From Marsupella aquatica (taxonomy: Eukaryota > Marchantiophyta), in the NCBI GenBank assembly GCA_973895155.1, contig OZ316896.1:20274001-20338000 (forward strand): a stretch of 64,000 bases of DNA. Reading direction: 5' to 3'. Shown here piece after piece: positions 35,349 through 49,100 of the stretch (positions are counted from its first letter, which is position 1; each line of letters starts with the position of its first letter). The translations under genes and the position numbers were made by a program. Below the pieces are notes generated by a model. The model was given only the letters and a program-made list of their open reading frames with translations. It was not told where the DNA came from and searched no databases.

Positions 35349-38300
35349 CTATTGACGATATTCTCGTCCGTCAGAGACAGTCGAAACTAGATCCGCCTCT
35401 ATGTCACCAACCGAGCAAGATATTGAAGGACTAGAAACATTCTCTGCCGCATTCGATGAACGAGGTGGGTAAGGCTAAAAATGTATTGATGTAGCTAGTA
35501 GCTATGTTCGCCTCAGTCAATGTATCGAGGAAGTCTGGCAAAGGACTAAGATACGTGAAGCTGATCCGGCCGACTACAATTAAATGACAGATATTAGCTA
35601 GCTTTCGATAGGACTGATACGATAGCTAGCCTTGTTTGGCACGAGTCAAATGGGTCGGTTAAGTAAGTGTGACAAATATGGACATGCCGACTGAGATACC
35701 GGAAGCTGAACGGATCGACTAGAAATGACAGGTCTTAGCTATTGAATGGTGATCCAGTATTGGACAGTTCTAGCCTTGAGAGGGTGTCTGAGAGTAATGT
35801 GTGGCATTAAGAAGATAAATTATACAGACAAGTAGTTGTCTAGATATATATCTTACATGTCATCAATTCGGAAAGGTATCTGCCGACGTGCTCGACCTGA
35901 ACTTTCCACAACAGTTCCCTAGATTTTCCAGACTTTCAACTTCCGTGGTGCTACGTGGGATCTCGCTTTCATTATCAAGGTATTTATCTAGAAGAGATAG
36001 CCTGACCAGAACACAGAGACAGCTACATATATCGACTTCAATTCTCTGTGTGAAATCTCCTCGCGCAATACTCTATTGATTTCATCTAGTCTCTATATAC
36101 CGATTCTGCCCAATCCAACAACACCTAGCCAGAATTTCCGCTCAGACGCGGTTTGTTCGTGTGGGAACGTTTAGTGCCCTTCTAGATCTACCATCTAAAT
36201 CCCGGAATTCATGACCCCAAACTTCCTGCCAATTAAGCGGTTCCCTACTTTAGCTTTCCATGCATCCTGTATGATAGAAGTGGACCTCAAGTTGAACGAG
36301 TTTTTCGCACCAACACTGATAACTGTACAAATCCTTAATCTCTGATCCATCAGGGGTAGATTTAAGTTATGAGCGCACATATCGATGGTCCCGCGCGAGG
36401 ATAGTCCCAATCAAGAGAGTCCAACTGGTACCTATCTCCTTCGTCCGCCAATGGACCAAAGCATACCGGGTTATAGATCATAAGAAATGTGACTTATTTT
36501 GCGAAAAATAGTGATCATCCAATTTGGTTATAATGTGTCAAAAGCAAAGCCGAAATTCAGCCCTGATTGAGAAACTGGAAATCGGCACAATTGTTAAGGA
36601 CTTATTAACGAGAGGGAATTCAAAGCTGTTGAAGCTCAAGGGGTCTTTAACCCTGAGTTTCAAAAAAGGATTACCCTCCTGTGGAATCCGAACCTACTTT
36701 TCACCAACTCATCAACAGCACCGCGGCCTTTCGACGAAGGTGACAAATGAAGTTGGGTAGATTTAACTAACGTTTCTAGGTAGATCGCAGCTCTCCATCC
36801 ACCCCCAAGTTCGATTGGTGCACTAGCCCCCGCAATTAGTGGGACAACGTAATTGATGTGATGAGTGAAACGGGCAGTGATCTCAAACTATTTCGAGTTG
36901 GGGGAGTGGTAATAACTCTATTCGCCAATTTTGTCATCAGAAACAGTAAACTCCTCGTAAGTGGATGACCAGCAAATGTCCCGGAAATTCTTCGCCCCAA
37001 AACATTCATATGTCAGGATGATTCAACCTTATTTCAGTTTCAAAACTCTTTCCGACCTTGTTTTCCTGGACCTTGTTTTCCAGTCAAGCTTTCCGCACTA
37101 ATACCAAGTTATTGGAGATAACTTAAGGGCTCCTTGAGTGGAGTGATCGTATACTCTGGGTCAGAAATCAAGTCAGGTTTAATCCAACACTTACTCTCAG
37201 CCGGCCATTGTTGCCAGGTATGTCAATCTCGCCACCTCGATTACCGTAGTAGAGGTTTTCAAAACACTCAAGTGAAGATGAGCCTCGAAACTCTCGATTG
37301 GGGTGAGACTCGAAGAAAACCCTATGGATAGTTGTTCAAAAGGCGAGAGTACCAAGAATCACACTTGGTACCGGTGCTCGAACTACAATTGGATGTGTCA
37401 ACATGATTCGACTGCCAATGCCAAACATCGTATGCTTGCTATGCTACTGGCTCCTCAGTCGGCTACCAACAGTTTGCCCTGAACATCTCTTATGTACAAT
37501 CATGCTGGCTTCCCCAGAACCTCATAAGTGCACGTTCTTACCTTTGGAGAAATATTCCAAAGTACCTGGATTGCAAGTTTCGATTGCAAAGAACGGGAAT
37601 CAGCAACTTTACGAAGACACACATAGTTACCCCAAAGTAAGGAGAAGGTTCTTAAAACGAAATGCTTTGTTTCAAAGTCTTGGAAGTACCACGCACCATC
37701 CAAGAGTATTTGTAAGAACCATAAGGGACAGTTGAAGCAAAAGAAACTGGAAGGTATAATCCAATTGGCGCTTATTAAAATCTTGAGAGTTGGCTCTGCA
37801 GGTTCTTCGAATTATTTCGAACCGGGCCTATTCTGTGAATATCCCACAGTTCATTTGGGAAAACCTGCAGATGAAACAAGTATGAGAGTGAACCAACTAA
37901 GTAGATCGGGCTGTAGCGCTAACAGGAACATTATCTTTAGCTGAATGGGACGCAACGACGGCAGAGTACTTTGCCATCTATATCATGAGCATTCATCTTC
38001 ATGAGGGTGATTCTTTGAAGCTTTGAAGCCTGCGGTTTGCCATGACAAACAGCATATTTGAACCAGCAAACACGCAGGTAGGATGCAAAAGAAAAATTCA
38101 GATTTCCCTCCTTGAGTCAGTTTAGATTACCACAGGTGGTCACAGTTGTTAGACTAAGCCAGCAATCCATATTCTCCATTGTTTGATCTCAAATGAACCC
38201 ACAGGCACCCGAAAAGCGCCATGGGAGCTGCAATGTACAACAATATATTAAACACAGTCCATGATTGTCAATCATAAATATGCACAAGGAGAGTACCCAA

Positions 38301-38508
38301 CAGGAGACCCGAATAATAATCTGACCGTAGATGTCCAATGAATTGACTGATGATGGATATCTGATAACGTATTCAAAAAAAATTGGTACTGAACTCAAAT
38401 CGCAGGACAGGATGAAGATTCACCTCAAAAGCATTTCTAATAGATTTGCATGCCTGTCTTATATTGTAAAACGGAGCTTCATGTAAAGGTGAGTGGTCTC
38501 CCATCTCA
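35349..38508. other. Intergenic DNA upstream of pectinesterase
   Basis: No gene recognised. The part near 35350-36100 probably holds the pectinesterase promoter, but I see no confident TATA element. Open frames near 37400-37735 on both strands lack domains. Confidence 0.35.
36530..36720. repeat. Dispersed repeat, copy B
   Basis: Diverged copy of 28690-28880 (CAAAGCCGAAATTCAG, GAGAAACTGGAAATC, TCACCAACTCATCAACAG). Confidence 0.6.
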
Positions 38509-40626
38509 TCATAGCCGCCACAGCTCTACACCTTGTGCATCTGCACCGGATTCTTGTATAAAACCACTTTCCTTGAGACGAATTCTCATGTTTGGGAACT
38601 TGCTCTCCAATTGTCTCATTGCGAAAAATCCCTGGCTTTTTCCCTCTTCCGCTAGGTTCTTCTTCGTTTCTTCAACATATTTGGTGCAGGCATCTCTCTC
38701 GAGTTCAAGAGAAGGTATTACCGGGTTGCCCACCGCCCGGTACTCTGTCATATTCTTAATGTGAGACGTGTCACCCTCCAAAAGAACCACTGACTTTGTC
38801 TTAGCTATCACATAGTTATGTATAGCCGTCACAAGCTTATGTATAGACGTCACTTTCTTCAAAGTAGATATTCCACTTGCTCTCACCAACTCATGAGATA
38901 AGTCTTCCATAGTCTTACGGAGAGTGTCAAAATCGTCCTTATTTACAGATGCATAGCCAAATCTGGAAGTCCAGGAAAACCAATGAACATCATCAGAATT
39001 TGCCTGAAGAATCAACAAACCTATGACCTTGGCAAAAACAATCTCGCTTCTAACAAAATCTGGCCTTAGAATAAGCATTATAAGTAATTTACTCTCATAG
39101 AGGAAGCGGGTTACCACAAATCGGATTACCTGCTCATGAAGCCACTTTCTGTGTGATTACTACACAAGCATACTCCCTTGATTATCTCTGTAAGAGCACT
39201 CTGTAGCAGGTCACCATTTTCTGGGAGATATTCATAGGTATCGACCATAGCCAGCACAAGCTTGTGCATTCTTTCCAGAAGAGCCAGGCACTTTCCAAAA
39301 TTGTCTTTGACCACTTTCACCCGCTCTAAAACAAATGCTACCATTGAAAGCCCTACAGCAGCGTAGTGTACGTTTCCAACTCCTTTCAGAGCTTGTTGTA
39401 GTAGAGTAAATGACTCACTAGCTACCTTGTTTCCAGAAGGCTGTTGACATTTCAGAACACAGCTAGTCAGTGGGTGGAGAACTCCTCTTGACTGGATGCG
39501 AGACTTCTAGCTCGTCAGAGGCAGAGAGCTTCCTCCAAAGGTACATGAAAAACTGTGAATTGATCCGTGAAGCATTCTTCTAAAGAGTTATCGGTGCTGT
39601 CAACGATCCGTTGGCTAGACATGGAGTGAGGGGAAGCTTTGAGCACTTCGACAGGTAGAGAATCCATGAATTGATTTCTCATTACATACACCAATCACTT
39701 CGACTGAACCCTGAAACTCAGAGTGGGAGAAGAAAAAATGAATTCAAAGAAAATAATTACCAAAGCCGGCTTATAGCCAATGTCACCACATATTTTAAGG
39801 AATTTCTCTGCATTGTTGACGATTTCAGTCACTTTGTCCCGCGGCTTGCTGTCTCCTTTGTCAGCTGTTTCGTCTTTGCCTGCATCGTTGGCACTCACAA
39901 TTATCGCTTTGCTCGTCGGCTTGCTTTCTCCTTTATTACCTTTTTTCCACCACCTCTTCTTTTCCGGTTTATTCGACTTCGCTTCCTGAATTTTCTGTCC
40001 ACATGGCAGCCATCATCGGAGGTTTATTCTTCAGGACAGACATTCACAGACATTCACGGCCAGTATTTGACGATTTCTATAGCAATGACCTTAGATTGGG
40101 CAAAAGAAGACTCCTTGCATTTGTCGGGCCAGTTTGCTTCGAAGCTGTTCAGCTTGACAATTTCTTCCCTCCCGATTCAAGACTTCCCATATTGAGGGAG
40201 TGCTGCTTTCCGTCAAGACTGACTCTTTCCCACATCCATCGGTGAGGGCGTGACAGGACATCACTATCATAGGCGAAAACATTGACGAGAAAACGAGATC
40301 TGGAGAGAGGCGGAAACTGATCAGACCGAAATCTTAGATTGTCACCCACGCACCTCCTCGAGAACTTCCGAATACACCTTCAGCTGTTCAAAAGTTCCTA
40401 GCCCGTTGACTTCCAGAAGTTTAGTCAGCTCTACAACATCTGTGGAAATCATGTTCAAAGGCAAAATTTGCTTCCTTCCCGTAGAGGCCTCGGCTTCCTC
40501 AACTTCGCCAGTGGCCTGCACCGGCATCGGCATCGTCTCTTCAATTTCATTCGGAGCCCCACCATTGCTTTCGGCGACAGGTTGTTGCATTGTGTTGGAC
40601 CTTAGTGAAGTTGCACGATCGATCAT
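38509..40626 (-). CDS. Hypothetical protein with a STAND-N-terminal-like helical region (model uncertain)
   Basis: The proposed start is MIDRATSLRS at 40626, and exon 1 ends at 40354 (CGAGGAG/GTGCGT). A second exon, LNSFEANWPDKCKESS, fits near 40160. A Lys-rich exon (KKRWWKKGNKGESKP...) ends near 39752 at GTAATT. The next exon (about 39440-39180) reads HYAAVGLSMVAFVLERVKVV, then NFGKCLALLERMHKLVL. This resembles the helical N-terminal (Goodbye/NACHT-N type) domains of fungal STAND proteins, a weak match by eye. The last exon (39117-38509) is helical and ends QGVELWRL. One unresolved frame change near 39125-39150 could be a tiny intron, a sequencing error or pseudogenisation. It is divergent from the HNL gene about 2.5 kb away. 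Confidence 0.45.
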
Positions 40627-40727
40627 GACGAAGGCTTCCACTCTCGGTAGCGCCTAACTACTGGAGCAGGTTGGCATAGCAAATCAAGCACCATCGGTAG
40701 GAACTTCTCGGACTCCTCAAGCTCAAG

Positions 40728-40866
40728 CAACTGATTTGATGCAAGTGTAGCTCTAGAGTCCAGACTCCAGACATGACTCCAGACATGCCACTACCGTAGG
40801 TAAAGCAACTGATTTGATGCAAGTGTAGCTCTAGAGTCCAGACTCCAGACATGCCACTAGCGTAGG
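40728..40866. repeat. 78-bp tandem duplication
   Basis: CAACTGATTTGATGCAAGTG... recurs at 40728 and 40806, followed in both by GAGTCCAGACTCCAGACATG. Copy 1 has an extra internal repeat of ACTCCAGACATG. It lies just upstream of the gene at 38509-40626, in its probable promoter or 5' UTR. Confidence 0.9.
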
Positions 40867-43165
40867 TATCAATAGTTACGACGAGGGGTTGAGTGATTGC
40901 ATTTACACCTTTCAACGGTTTCCAGGTAAAGTATATTTGGCCAGATTACTTAGCATTAAGAAATTTACGTATTTTAATACGTCTTCCATACGATGCTCTT
41001 TTCAGCTCCTCCGTTATGCTTTTCACATAAAGAAATGGCCATATTCTTTTACGGCTTCTATTTGATGCCTCTTTTAAGCTTCTATGTGATGCTCTCGGCT
41101 GTCTGAGCTGCGGGGTGCTTGGGTCCACAGCTGCTTCAGCACTGTCTGCATGTAACACCGCTTAAACATCTGTCACACTAAATTGGACTTTAAGTCTGCC
41201 TCATTTTAGAAAACGAGCATGGCTCGACACTTAACCTCTTGCTAAGTACACCAGCCGGTCCCTTAAATATGATAAAAAAAGTCTCCTACATACGGTCTCC
41301 CTGCATATGTGAGTAGGCCATATACGGTGGCCTTTATATCTCAACCCATATGCGTAACTTCCCAGCATAAACAACTAACAACCCAGGCCTGTACAGTAGG
41401 TACATTAGCCTCCAGAGGGATTCAGGTCAACGTAAATTTTTTACTTTTTCGCCAGTGGCGAATGTAAATGTGAAGAAGAAGATGCTCAAAAGATTTTTTA
41501 TTTAATTATTTTCCTGATCATCAGAGCTCCCTAGATTTAAGGCTGACAGTTGGATTCTCCTAATGGGGCCTGGGAGTAGGTGGAACACTGGCTAATGAGA
41601 TAGAAAAAAATAGCAAATTTTGGCCAAAAGTGGCTTTTGGGAGGTGTAATTTAGCAAATTTTCGCCACTAAAAAAAACTATCTGTTACGGCGGGCTCAGC
41701 GAACTAATAACATACTAGCTATGTCTTCTGACTGAAGTGCCTCCAGTACGGGTCTCAATCCTTGGAGTAGCGAGAAAACGAAGAGGGCCGGAACTAGCAG
41801 AGATAACTAATATGCTGTTCATTCACCTTGGGGTTTAGGTTGTATTGTTAGTCTACGGGGGATAAAGTGATTTGGGGAGATAAGCATCGGCGCGACAGCA
41901 GCCATTAAAGTAGTAAAGTCAGTTCCCCTTGAGTGGACTGAGGCAAGGTCGATTCATAATTATTGCCAATCGAAAGACCTTCACGGCTTCATCTCGTCAC
42001 CGGAAAAAGCCTGGTTGGCCTCTTTTGGCACATAATCATTGATTACTCTACTAAGATTCGCTGTCGGACTTATTAGTCGCCTTGAATCGCATACAGGGGC
42101 AATCATCAATCCAGCCCTCAATTGCTTTTTCCCACATGAATCAAGGGGACATACTCGCTGCCAGCCTACTTCTTTAGTTGAGTCTTGCCTCTTGGATTGA
42201 ACCATAGCCGTTGAATACTGTGAGCTGCTCACTCTCACTTTAGATTACTTGGAGGCAAGGATTACGCATCCTAGTCACCCGACAGAAAATACGACCAGCT
42301 TGCCCAGCCCACTGCATCTTCTTTTCTCGATATTTTGTGCCGAAATGGGATTCTCCGCCGTAAGTTTCAATGAATGAACTAGAGACGGCCCGATGACGAT
42401 TCGATGTATTCTCTGTTTTTGCTCGGAACCTAAAGTTTGATTGTGCCGTGGTACGAAAGTGGGTGACTTGTTGGAGCGGAGGTAGCCATTTGTTGTAGAC
42501 ACTGAAGTTGACCAAGCGGTCTAATCCAAATTGATCACTGCTTCCGAGCGTTCCTTCCTACGAGGCCTTTGTGATTTCTGTCATGTCGAGTCACATTTGG
42601 TGAATTGTAAGAGTGCGGTAAGGATTACGCATTCAGGCCCACACTTTTTGCACTCTTGCTAGTCAGAGGACGTTGAGCGCACACTCGCAGTCATTGTTCG
42701 ATGTTGCCCCCTCCCTCACGGCTGCGCAGCTCCTCTCCCCCTCTTCTCGCACAGAGAGACTGAACTCGCTCCTCCTCCGAGAGAATGCAAAGACACACTC
42801 CTGTACGTAGAATAATGCAGTCTCTCAGTAGTGAGCCCTAAACCGTTCTGAAGGTAAAGTTTAGATCGTTCTGCGAGGAAAGCGGCTGGAAGATGAGAGG
42901 CCCTACGGAGAAAGGTCCGTACTTTGTCAGTGAAGATGAGAGGCCCTACGGAGAAAGGTCCGTACTTTGTCAGTCACCGCTGTAGAGGACCTTTCGTGTC
43001 CTGAGTCCCAAGAGTGTAGCGAAATCCTCCACCATGGGAAGCAGGCCGTGGTGGTCTATAGTCTGCGTTACACTTGGAGGCGTCGAGTGAACATTTCCAC
43101 CATTGCCAGCCACTCGGGCTTCAGGGCCAAAAACTCAACCTTGTCTCTCCTCCGATTTTGAGCTT
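40867..43165. other. Intergenic region between two divergent genes
   Basis: No coding signal. It presumably contains the promoters of the divergent genes at 38509-40626 and 43166-50531. A 43-bp exact duplication lies near its right end. Confidence 0.4.
42889..42974. repeat. 43-bp perfect tandem duplication upstream of the HNL gene
   Basis: The unit starting GAAGATGAGAGGCCCTACGG and ending TACTTTGTCAGT appears twice without a difference (42889-42931, 42932-42974), 192 bases before the proposed HNL start. Confidence 0.97.
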
Positions 43166-46100
43166 ATGGAACTTTGGCACCGATTTTGGGGGGAGGGCTC
43201 CTCCTCGGCATCTGGACAAGCCTCTGGTTCTAAGAGACGAGGAGCACTTCTTCAGGTCGGTTCACAGCACAAAGTCCTGATCTCGGTCTTCCTGATCTCG
43301 GTCTTTCTGAAGTTTTGCATATTTTGCTGCTTTGTTTTGCTTGCCGAGAAAGCCGGTTAGGATTCATGATCATTTCAACGCTCTGTGGGTTGTCTTGAAG
43401 TTTTCCCGTCCAGATCTGTGAAGATTTCCCCAAATGAGTGCAGCAATGACCCGTCTGTGTTTGTGATTTGGCCGTCTCAGCTGAACGACTCTTTGTACGA
43501 ATTTCACAGACCAGACTGCACTCCCAAGATGCAGATTGTATTCATCCACGGGATCCACTTGGGGGACTCCACGGATGCCCATTTAGATCCTTGGGAAAGC
43601 GAGGACGGCACGTTGTGGCCTCAGAGTTGGTTGGGTGAGGAGTTTCCCGCCGCTCACATATATGCTGCGGCTTACAGTGGAGGAGTGGGAAAGAGCCAAC
43701 ATGAGAGCTCCGACTTGTATATAATCGCCATGAATCTGCTGCATGATATGATTCATGAAAAAATTGGGCAACTGCGCCATTGCCCTGTTGTACTGGTTGG
43801 CTACGACTTCGGTGGCATTGTAATCAAGGAGGTGTGCTTACTTGCTAGTAAGCAGAGGAAAAACTGGAGACAGGGCCAGACTTTCCTAGACAACGTAAGA
43901 GGGATCTTTTACTATGGTACCCCTCACCACGGATTCCCGACTGTATCCAAACAAGCAGACCGTCTCCAGAGTCCGTTGTTGACTTATTTGAAACCTCTGA
44001 GCGTACACGCACTAAGACTGAATCATGACTTCCATAACCTACGTGAAATTCATGCGAACTGGAGAATTCATGGTATTGGCGAAAGTCTGCCTACAAAATC
44101 GGTACAGTTCCACTGCTTCATTAATTTATGGACGTGCCGACCGAGAGAGTGCTGCTTCTTGCAATGAATCCTAAGAGAAAGATTACGGATTTGATTACGA
44201 TAAGTGTGTCTCCGATCATGGTTCTCATGGAAGCGAAATTTGCAGCTTTTGATGGTTGATAGAGTTCTATACCTGTGCAAAATCCTAATGTTGAAACTTA
44301 TCTCGGACTTTCTCAGCCTGGAGATGGGCGTCTATTAGAGGTATGACGAAAGGGCAATCCTTGGTGGCTGTGCAGAATTTGTTTCCAAATGTTGTGGCAG
44401 TACCAGAGGCTTCTGCCAGACACAGAGAAGACTTTTTCGTAACCGTGAGAGCAGACCACAATTCAATCTCAAAACCTGCGAGTAAACTCGACAAAAGGTT
44501 CTCTGCCCTGAAGGACCTGCTTCACGACATTGACGGAGCCTCTGAGGTAAAAGGGTGTGATCCTCCTTCGTCAGGCAATTTGTGTTAGTTCCATAATCAT
44601 TTTATACATCCTTTAAATCCTGAGTTGTGCACTTTTATGAATCTTTATCGAGAGTTAACTTTTTAACTTCTTTCCAAATTCAAGAAATCTTGACCACTTC
44701 AATTCTTGGAAATGCAGGAGAAACCTCGCCCGGAAAACTTCCAGCGTCTACCCCAGGACATGACTGACATCCACGATGAAGAGGAAGCGATTGTAAGCAA
44801 GCTTGAAACTGTGACAACGCTAGGCTTGGTTGGCATGGGAGGAGTAGGGAAGACCACCCTCGCAAAGGCGGTGTTCAACATTTTGAGCCCCAGGTTTGAT
44901 TATACTTGCTTTGTTTCAGACGTGAAACTTATAAGAGGGAGGGAAGATGATGTGAAGGAAGAGCTGTGGAAATGTTTGCATTTCCAAGGGAGGAAGGTTG
45001 GAGGAGAACGCAATTTGTCTGTCTTGAGAGGCAAACGATTACTCCTAGGTTTGGATGACATCTCTGATCGTGATATTAAGGTTTTACTAGACTTAGCCGA
45101 GGATACAGATCCAGCAAGCCGCTTCATTTGGACGTCTCGTGAAAGAGAAATTTTGAAGGACGTGGGTGCAATTTACGAAGTCCATGTCTTGACTGAGAAA
45201 GATGCCAAATTGTTATTCATGAAGCATGCGTTTCCAGAGGGGACAATCCCAGATATGGAGTTAGAAAGTCTGGTTGAAGACATTGTCAGGAAATGCGGTG
45301 GGCTGCCTCTAACCCTACAAGTTCTGGGAAAGTACCTACGGGGGAAAGAGCATCCGGTCTGGAAAGATACTCTAAGTGTGTTACAGAGAGCAGATAAGGT
45401 GAAAAACCTTGACGAAAGATTATGGGCAAAGTTGAGGCCTAGTTTTGAAAGCCTTGGAGAAAATGAGAAGGAGATGTTTTTGGATGCCACAAACTTCTTT
45501 TATGGGAACTGGAAGTGGACATTGCGTGCTGCGAAGATGGCGTGGCAAGCAGCTTATGGAGAGGTCAGTGAGCAATTGTGGCAAACCTTGGTAAACATGT
45601 CTCTTGTCTACAACGTGGGAGAAGAGGAATATATCAAGGTGAATAAGGAACTCGTAAGTCTAGCAAAAATGGTCGCATCTGATCCTGGACACGACGGCAA
45701 GTACCAAGTTTGGAAGTGCAAGGCTTTGAATGCTGCAGATGGGGCACTGGAATTGTTTGGAAAATTAAATGCATTACATGGAAAGGTAATTCACGATGAC
45801 ATGCTTCAATTTACCACATCAGATCAGGCTGAAATTTAGGGGAATTGCAAATTGGTGGGGTATGGCTAGTGAGCTTGCTTCGGTATGTAGGTTGCCCTCT
45901 TAACTCTAGGATTGAAAACAAAACCTGGTTTTGAGAGGGCAACCTACAAGCTTTTGTGATGGGCACCAATACAGATTCAAGAGATTTAGTATGATGAATC
46001 AGGCATCTGAAAAAGGACATAAATTTATGATTTAGTCATGTTTAATTTGTTTTATGCTGGTATCATCTTTGAACTATGTATTAATTCGTTAGCCTAGAAC

Positions 46101-49100
46101 CCAATTAAAATTTGCAAATGTATACATTTGAACTGGGTGAGTTTTTAGCGAAGGGTTCTCTTGCAGCGGGAATGAGTGCCATGTGTGGTTCGTTTCTTGT
46201 CATTTTCTTTTTGGCGGACCACAGACATGATGTGCGTGCTAGCACCTGAGATGGAAAAACTCTAATCCAGGCAGCATCTGAGCAGCCGTGTTTAGGTGGT
46301 TCAATAACATGGGAGCTCACCCAAAAGGTGGGTTTGGGTGTTTCAAATGTTGATCCACCTTGACCCAAAGGTTTCTCTTTTTCTTGCACCTAAAGGTTTT
46401 TTCTGTTTGTCCATTTTCTGGAATTGCAGGAAGTTCGTGCATTGCGGTTGGTCTCCGATATTGATTTAGAGGTTAGTCTGGTCCATGGCTCAAATACGGC
46501 TTTCAGTAATCTGAAGAACTTGCGGTTCTTGGAAATCGATCGGAGGATCCAGTTTGTTGGGGCGATGAACGATGCATGGCTACCAACCCAGCTTGTCTTG
46601 TTGCAATGTGCTGGTCAGGTTTTCTTCAACCCTGCCCTCCAAAAAGATTTGGCCGTTCTGAAACTATCAGACATGGAGTACGTACCGAGTTCTATTGGGG
46701 AGCTCTCCAAATTAAGCCATCTTGAAATACAATCGTCTGACGGAAGCTGCCATTCCCTACCCGAATCTTTAGGATCACTTGTCTCCTTAACGGTTCTTCG
46801 AATCAATTGTACAGCATTGTTAGGGTTGCCCCAGTCCTTCGGATGTCTACAGGCCTTACAAAGCCTGATAATCTCTTCTGGTTTTGAGTTGCGAAGCTTG
46901 CCATACTCCTTCGGGTCACTCAGTGCTTTGCGGCACCTTATATTCGATAGTTGTCAAAGTTTGCAAAGCTTGCCCGAGTCGTTTGGACAACTGAGCGCCT
47001 TAGAGCACCTCGCATTCGATTTTTGTACTTCGTTGGAACGCCTGCCCGAATCATTTGGGCGCCTGGCCTCTCTAAATCATCTAGAATTCGAGGACTGTAG
47101 TCATTTGCGATCGTTGCCCGAATCATTTGGGTACCTGGCCGCGTTAACTCATCTAGAATTCGATTCCTGTGAAAACTTGCAAGCCTTGCTTGATTCGTTT
47201 GGCAACCTCTCCTCTCTAAGCCACCTTGAATTCCGGAATTGCGGAAACTTGCGTGCCTTGCCTCATTCGTTTGGCAACCTCTCCTCTCTAAGCCACCTTG
47301 AATTCCGGAATTGCGGAAATTTGCGTGACTTGCCTAAATCATTTGAGCACCTAGTCCCCGCTTTAAACCATCTTATAATCGAGCCGGATTCCTTCGGGCT
47401 CCTCTCAGCATTAAGCCATCTTCGATTTGAGCATGAAAATCTCCAATTTCTGCCGGAGTCGGTCGCGAAATCGAAAGTCCTAGACTCTGTTCCATTGTCC
47501 ACATCAATAAGAACGGCGGAGGAAACAGCAAGCAACGTTCCAGGGTTGAATCTGCGCCACGAAGCTGAGATTCACGAGCAGGTATTTCCGGCATACATGC
47601 GTTTTGAGTAAAGTAACTGGAAAGCGTTACATTCCAATAGAACGTTTGTGCCTGGAATTTCAGAAGTGTTTAAAGTATTCCAATGTTTCAGGAAAAAAAT
47701 TGAGAAGGATGCCTACGTACTTTGACTCTTTAATCTGTACCCCTAGATCCATCGATTGCTGGACTCTCTATTTATGGCTTCAATCAATCTAGAGAAAGGA
47801 CCTGAAATTTGTGACGTGATCCTGACCGTAGGGCATCGATACCCCGCAGCTGGAAACTAGGAGGCTCAACAGTGGGAAGTCCCACAAAATGGGCAGCCCG
47901 CCTCAAAGTCTCGACTTCTTCGAGCATCCAACACCTTATGGTGATAAATCTCTGGTCCTGAATCTTGACAAAGCTAAATCAGATTCTTATGTAAACGAGC
48001 AAGAGAAAGGCGAATTTGTGGATGAGCAGAAAGGTCCGGTTGTGGACTTGGCAAGGCGTGCAGACGAATTCATAAGGGACGTGGAGAAGGGAGGCAAATA
48101 TGGTTACTTTGTTAGCTCCAAATGTCTTCTCCGTCTGGACGAGAGTCAACGTCAATCTTTAATGGCCATTCTTTGGGAAGCTGGATACTCAGAGATTTAT
48201 CGAACGACTACCACAACGTTGTTCGCGAGACTTAAAAATGATGAGGAGAATCGAACCACGCCCTACGGTGCATCAAGCGCGTTAAAGGAAAGACCAGTCT
48301 CGCGCAGAGACGTGGATGACGTTGGACCGTCGAAAGGGGACGATGATTTACTGGGATCTGTGGGAAGGGGCGTTAATCTTAGCAGGAGCTGTAACGTTAC
48401 TGACATCTTCGAATCTAATAACCCAGCGGGAACAAGTAAGCCCTCTTCTTGTACCGAGTCAGTGCATTAAATTAAACGTTTTTGTTGACGTCCCATCGCT
48501 GAAATCTTTCCATACTTGCCTGTAATAGTAGACATAGACAGGAGGAGCAAAGATAGTAGAGATGGGACTCAAGTAGTTGATGAACAAAACTTAAATTTGT
48601 GGTGCAAGTAAAATAAAATGGAAATCTCTTACATTTTGCAATTTCTAGCTTACACGCTTAGTTCTAGTTTTTGCATGACGGAGCTCAAATGTGAGGGGAC
48701 TGGAATCTGTCCACTCTTCTCGTCTCTTTCTTCTCAAGTTTACGGGCCTTCTTTTGTGAATTTGTAGCTGCATCAGAGTTTTCCGTAAACTCTGGTTGGA
48801 GTGAAACCGCCGTTAGTTTCGCCCTGATTGTTTCTGGCAAACTCTATTCATCACATTTGTTTTGACTGTTCTTTCCCTGTCTAGGCTCGATCAAAAGTTT
48901 TGAAGGGGAAATATCACCCGCTGGTGATCCTCTCGAAACAGGAACGCTGAGCCGTGAGGATGCCTTGGAAAGCCAGTTCTGCGAGAATGTAACGACGGAA
49001 ATGTCAGAGCCCACGCCAACGCCAAGTTTGGAAAGGATAGAACAGAAGCAACCGACTTCAGTTCCTGCGATATCCACCAAGCCTCCCACGATTGCCCCTG

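Noticed and set aside
37403-37735. Protein gene on the plus strand with a QQLYE segment like the pectinesterase N-terminus
   Set aside because: The likeness covers only a few residues, and no pectinesterase motifs or splice sites follow. Treated as chance.
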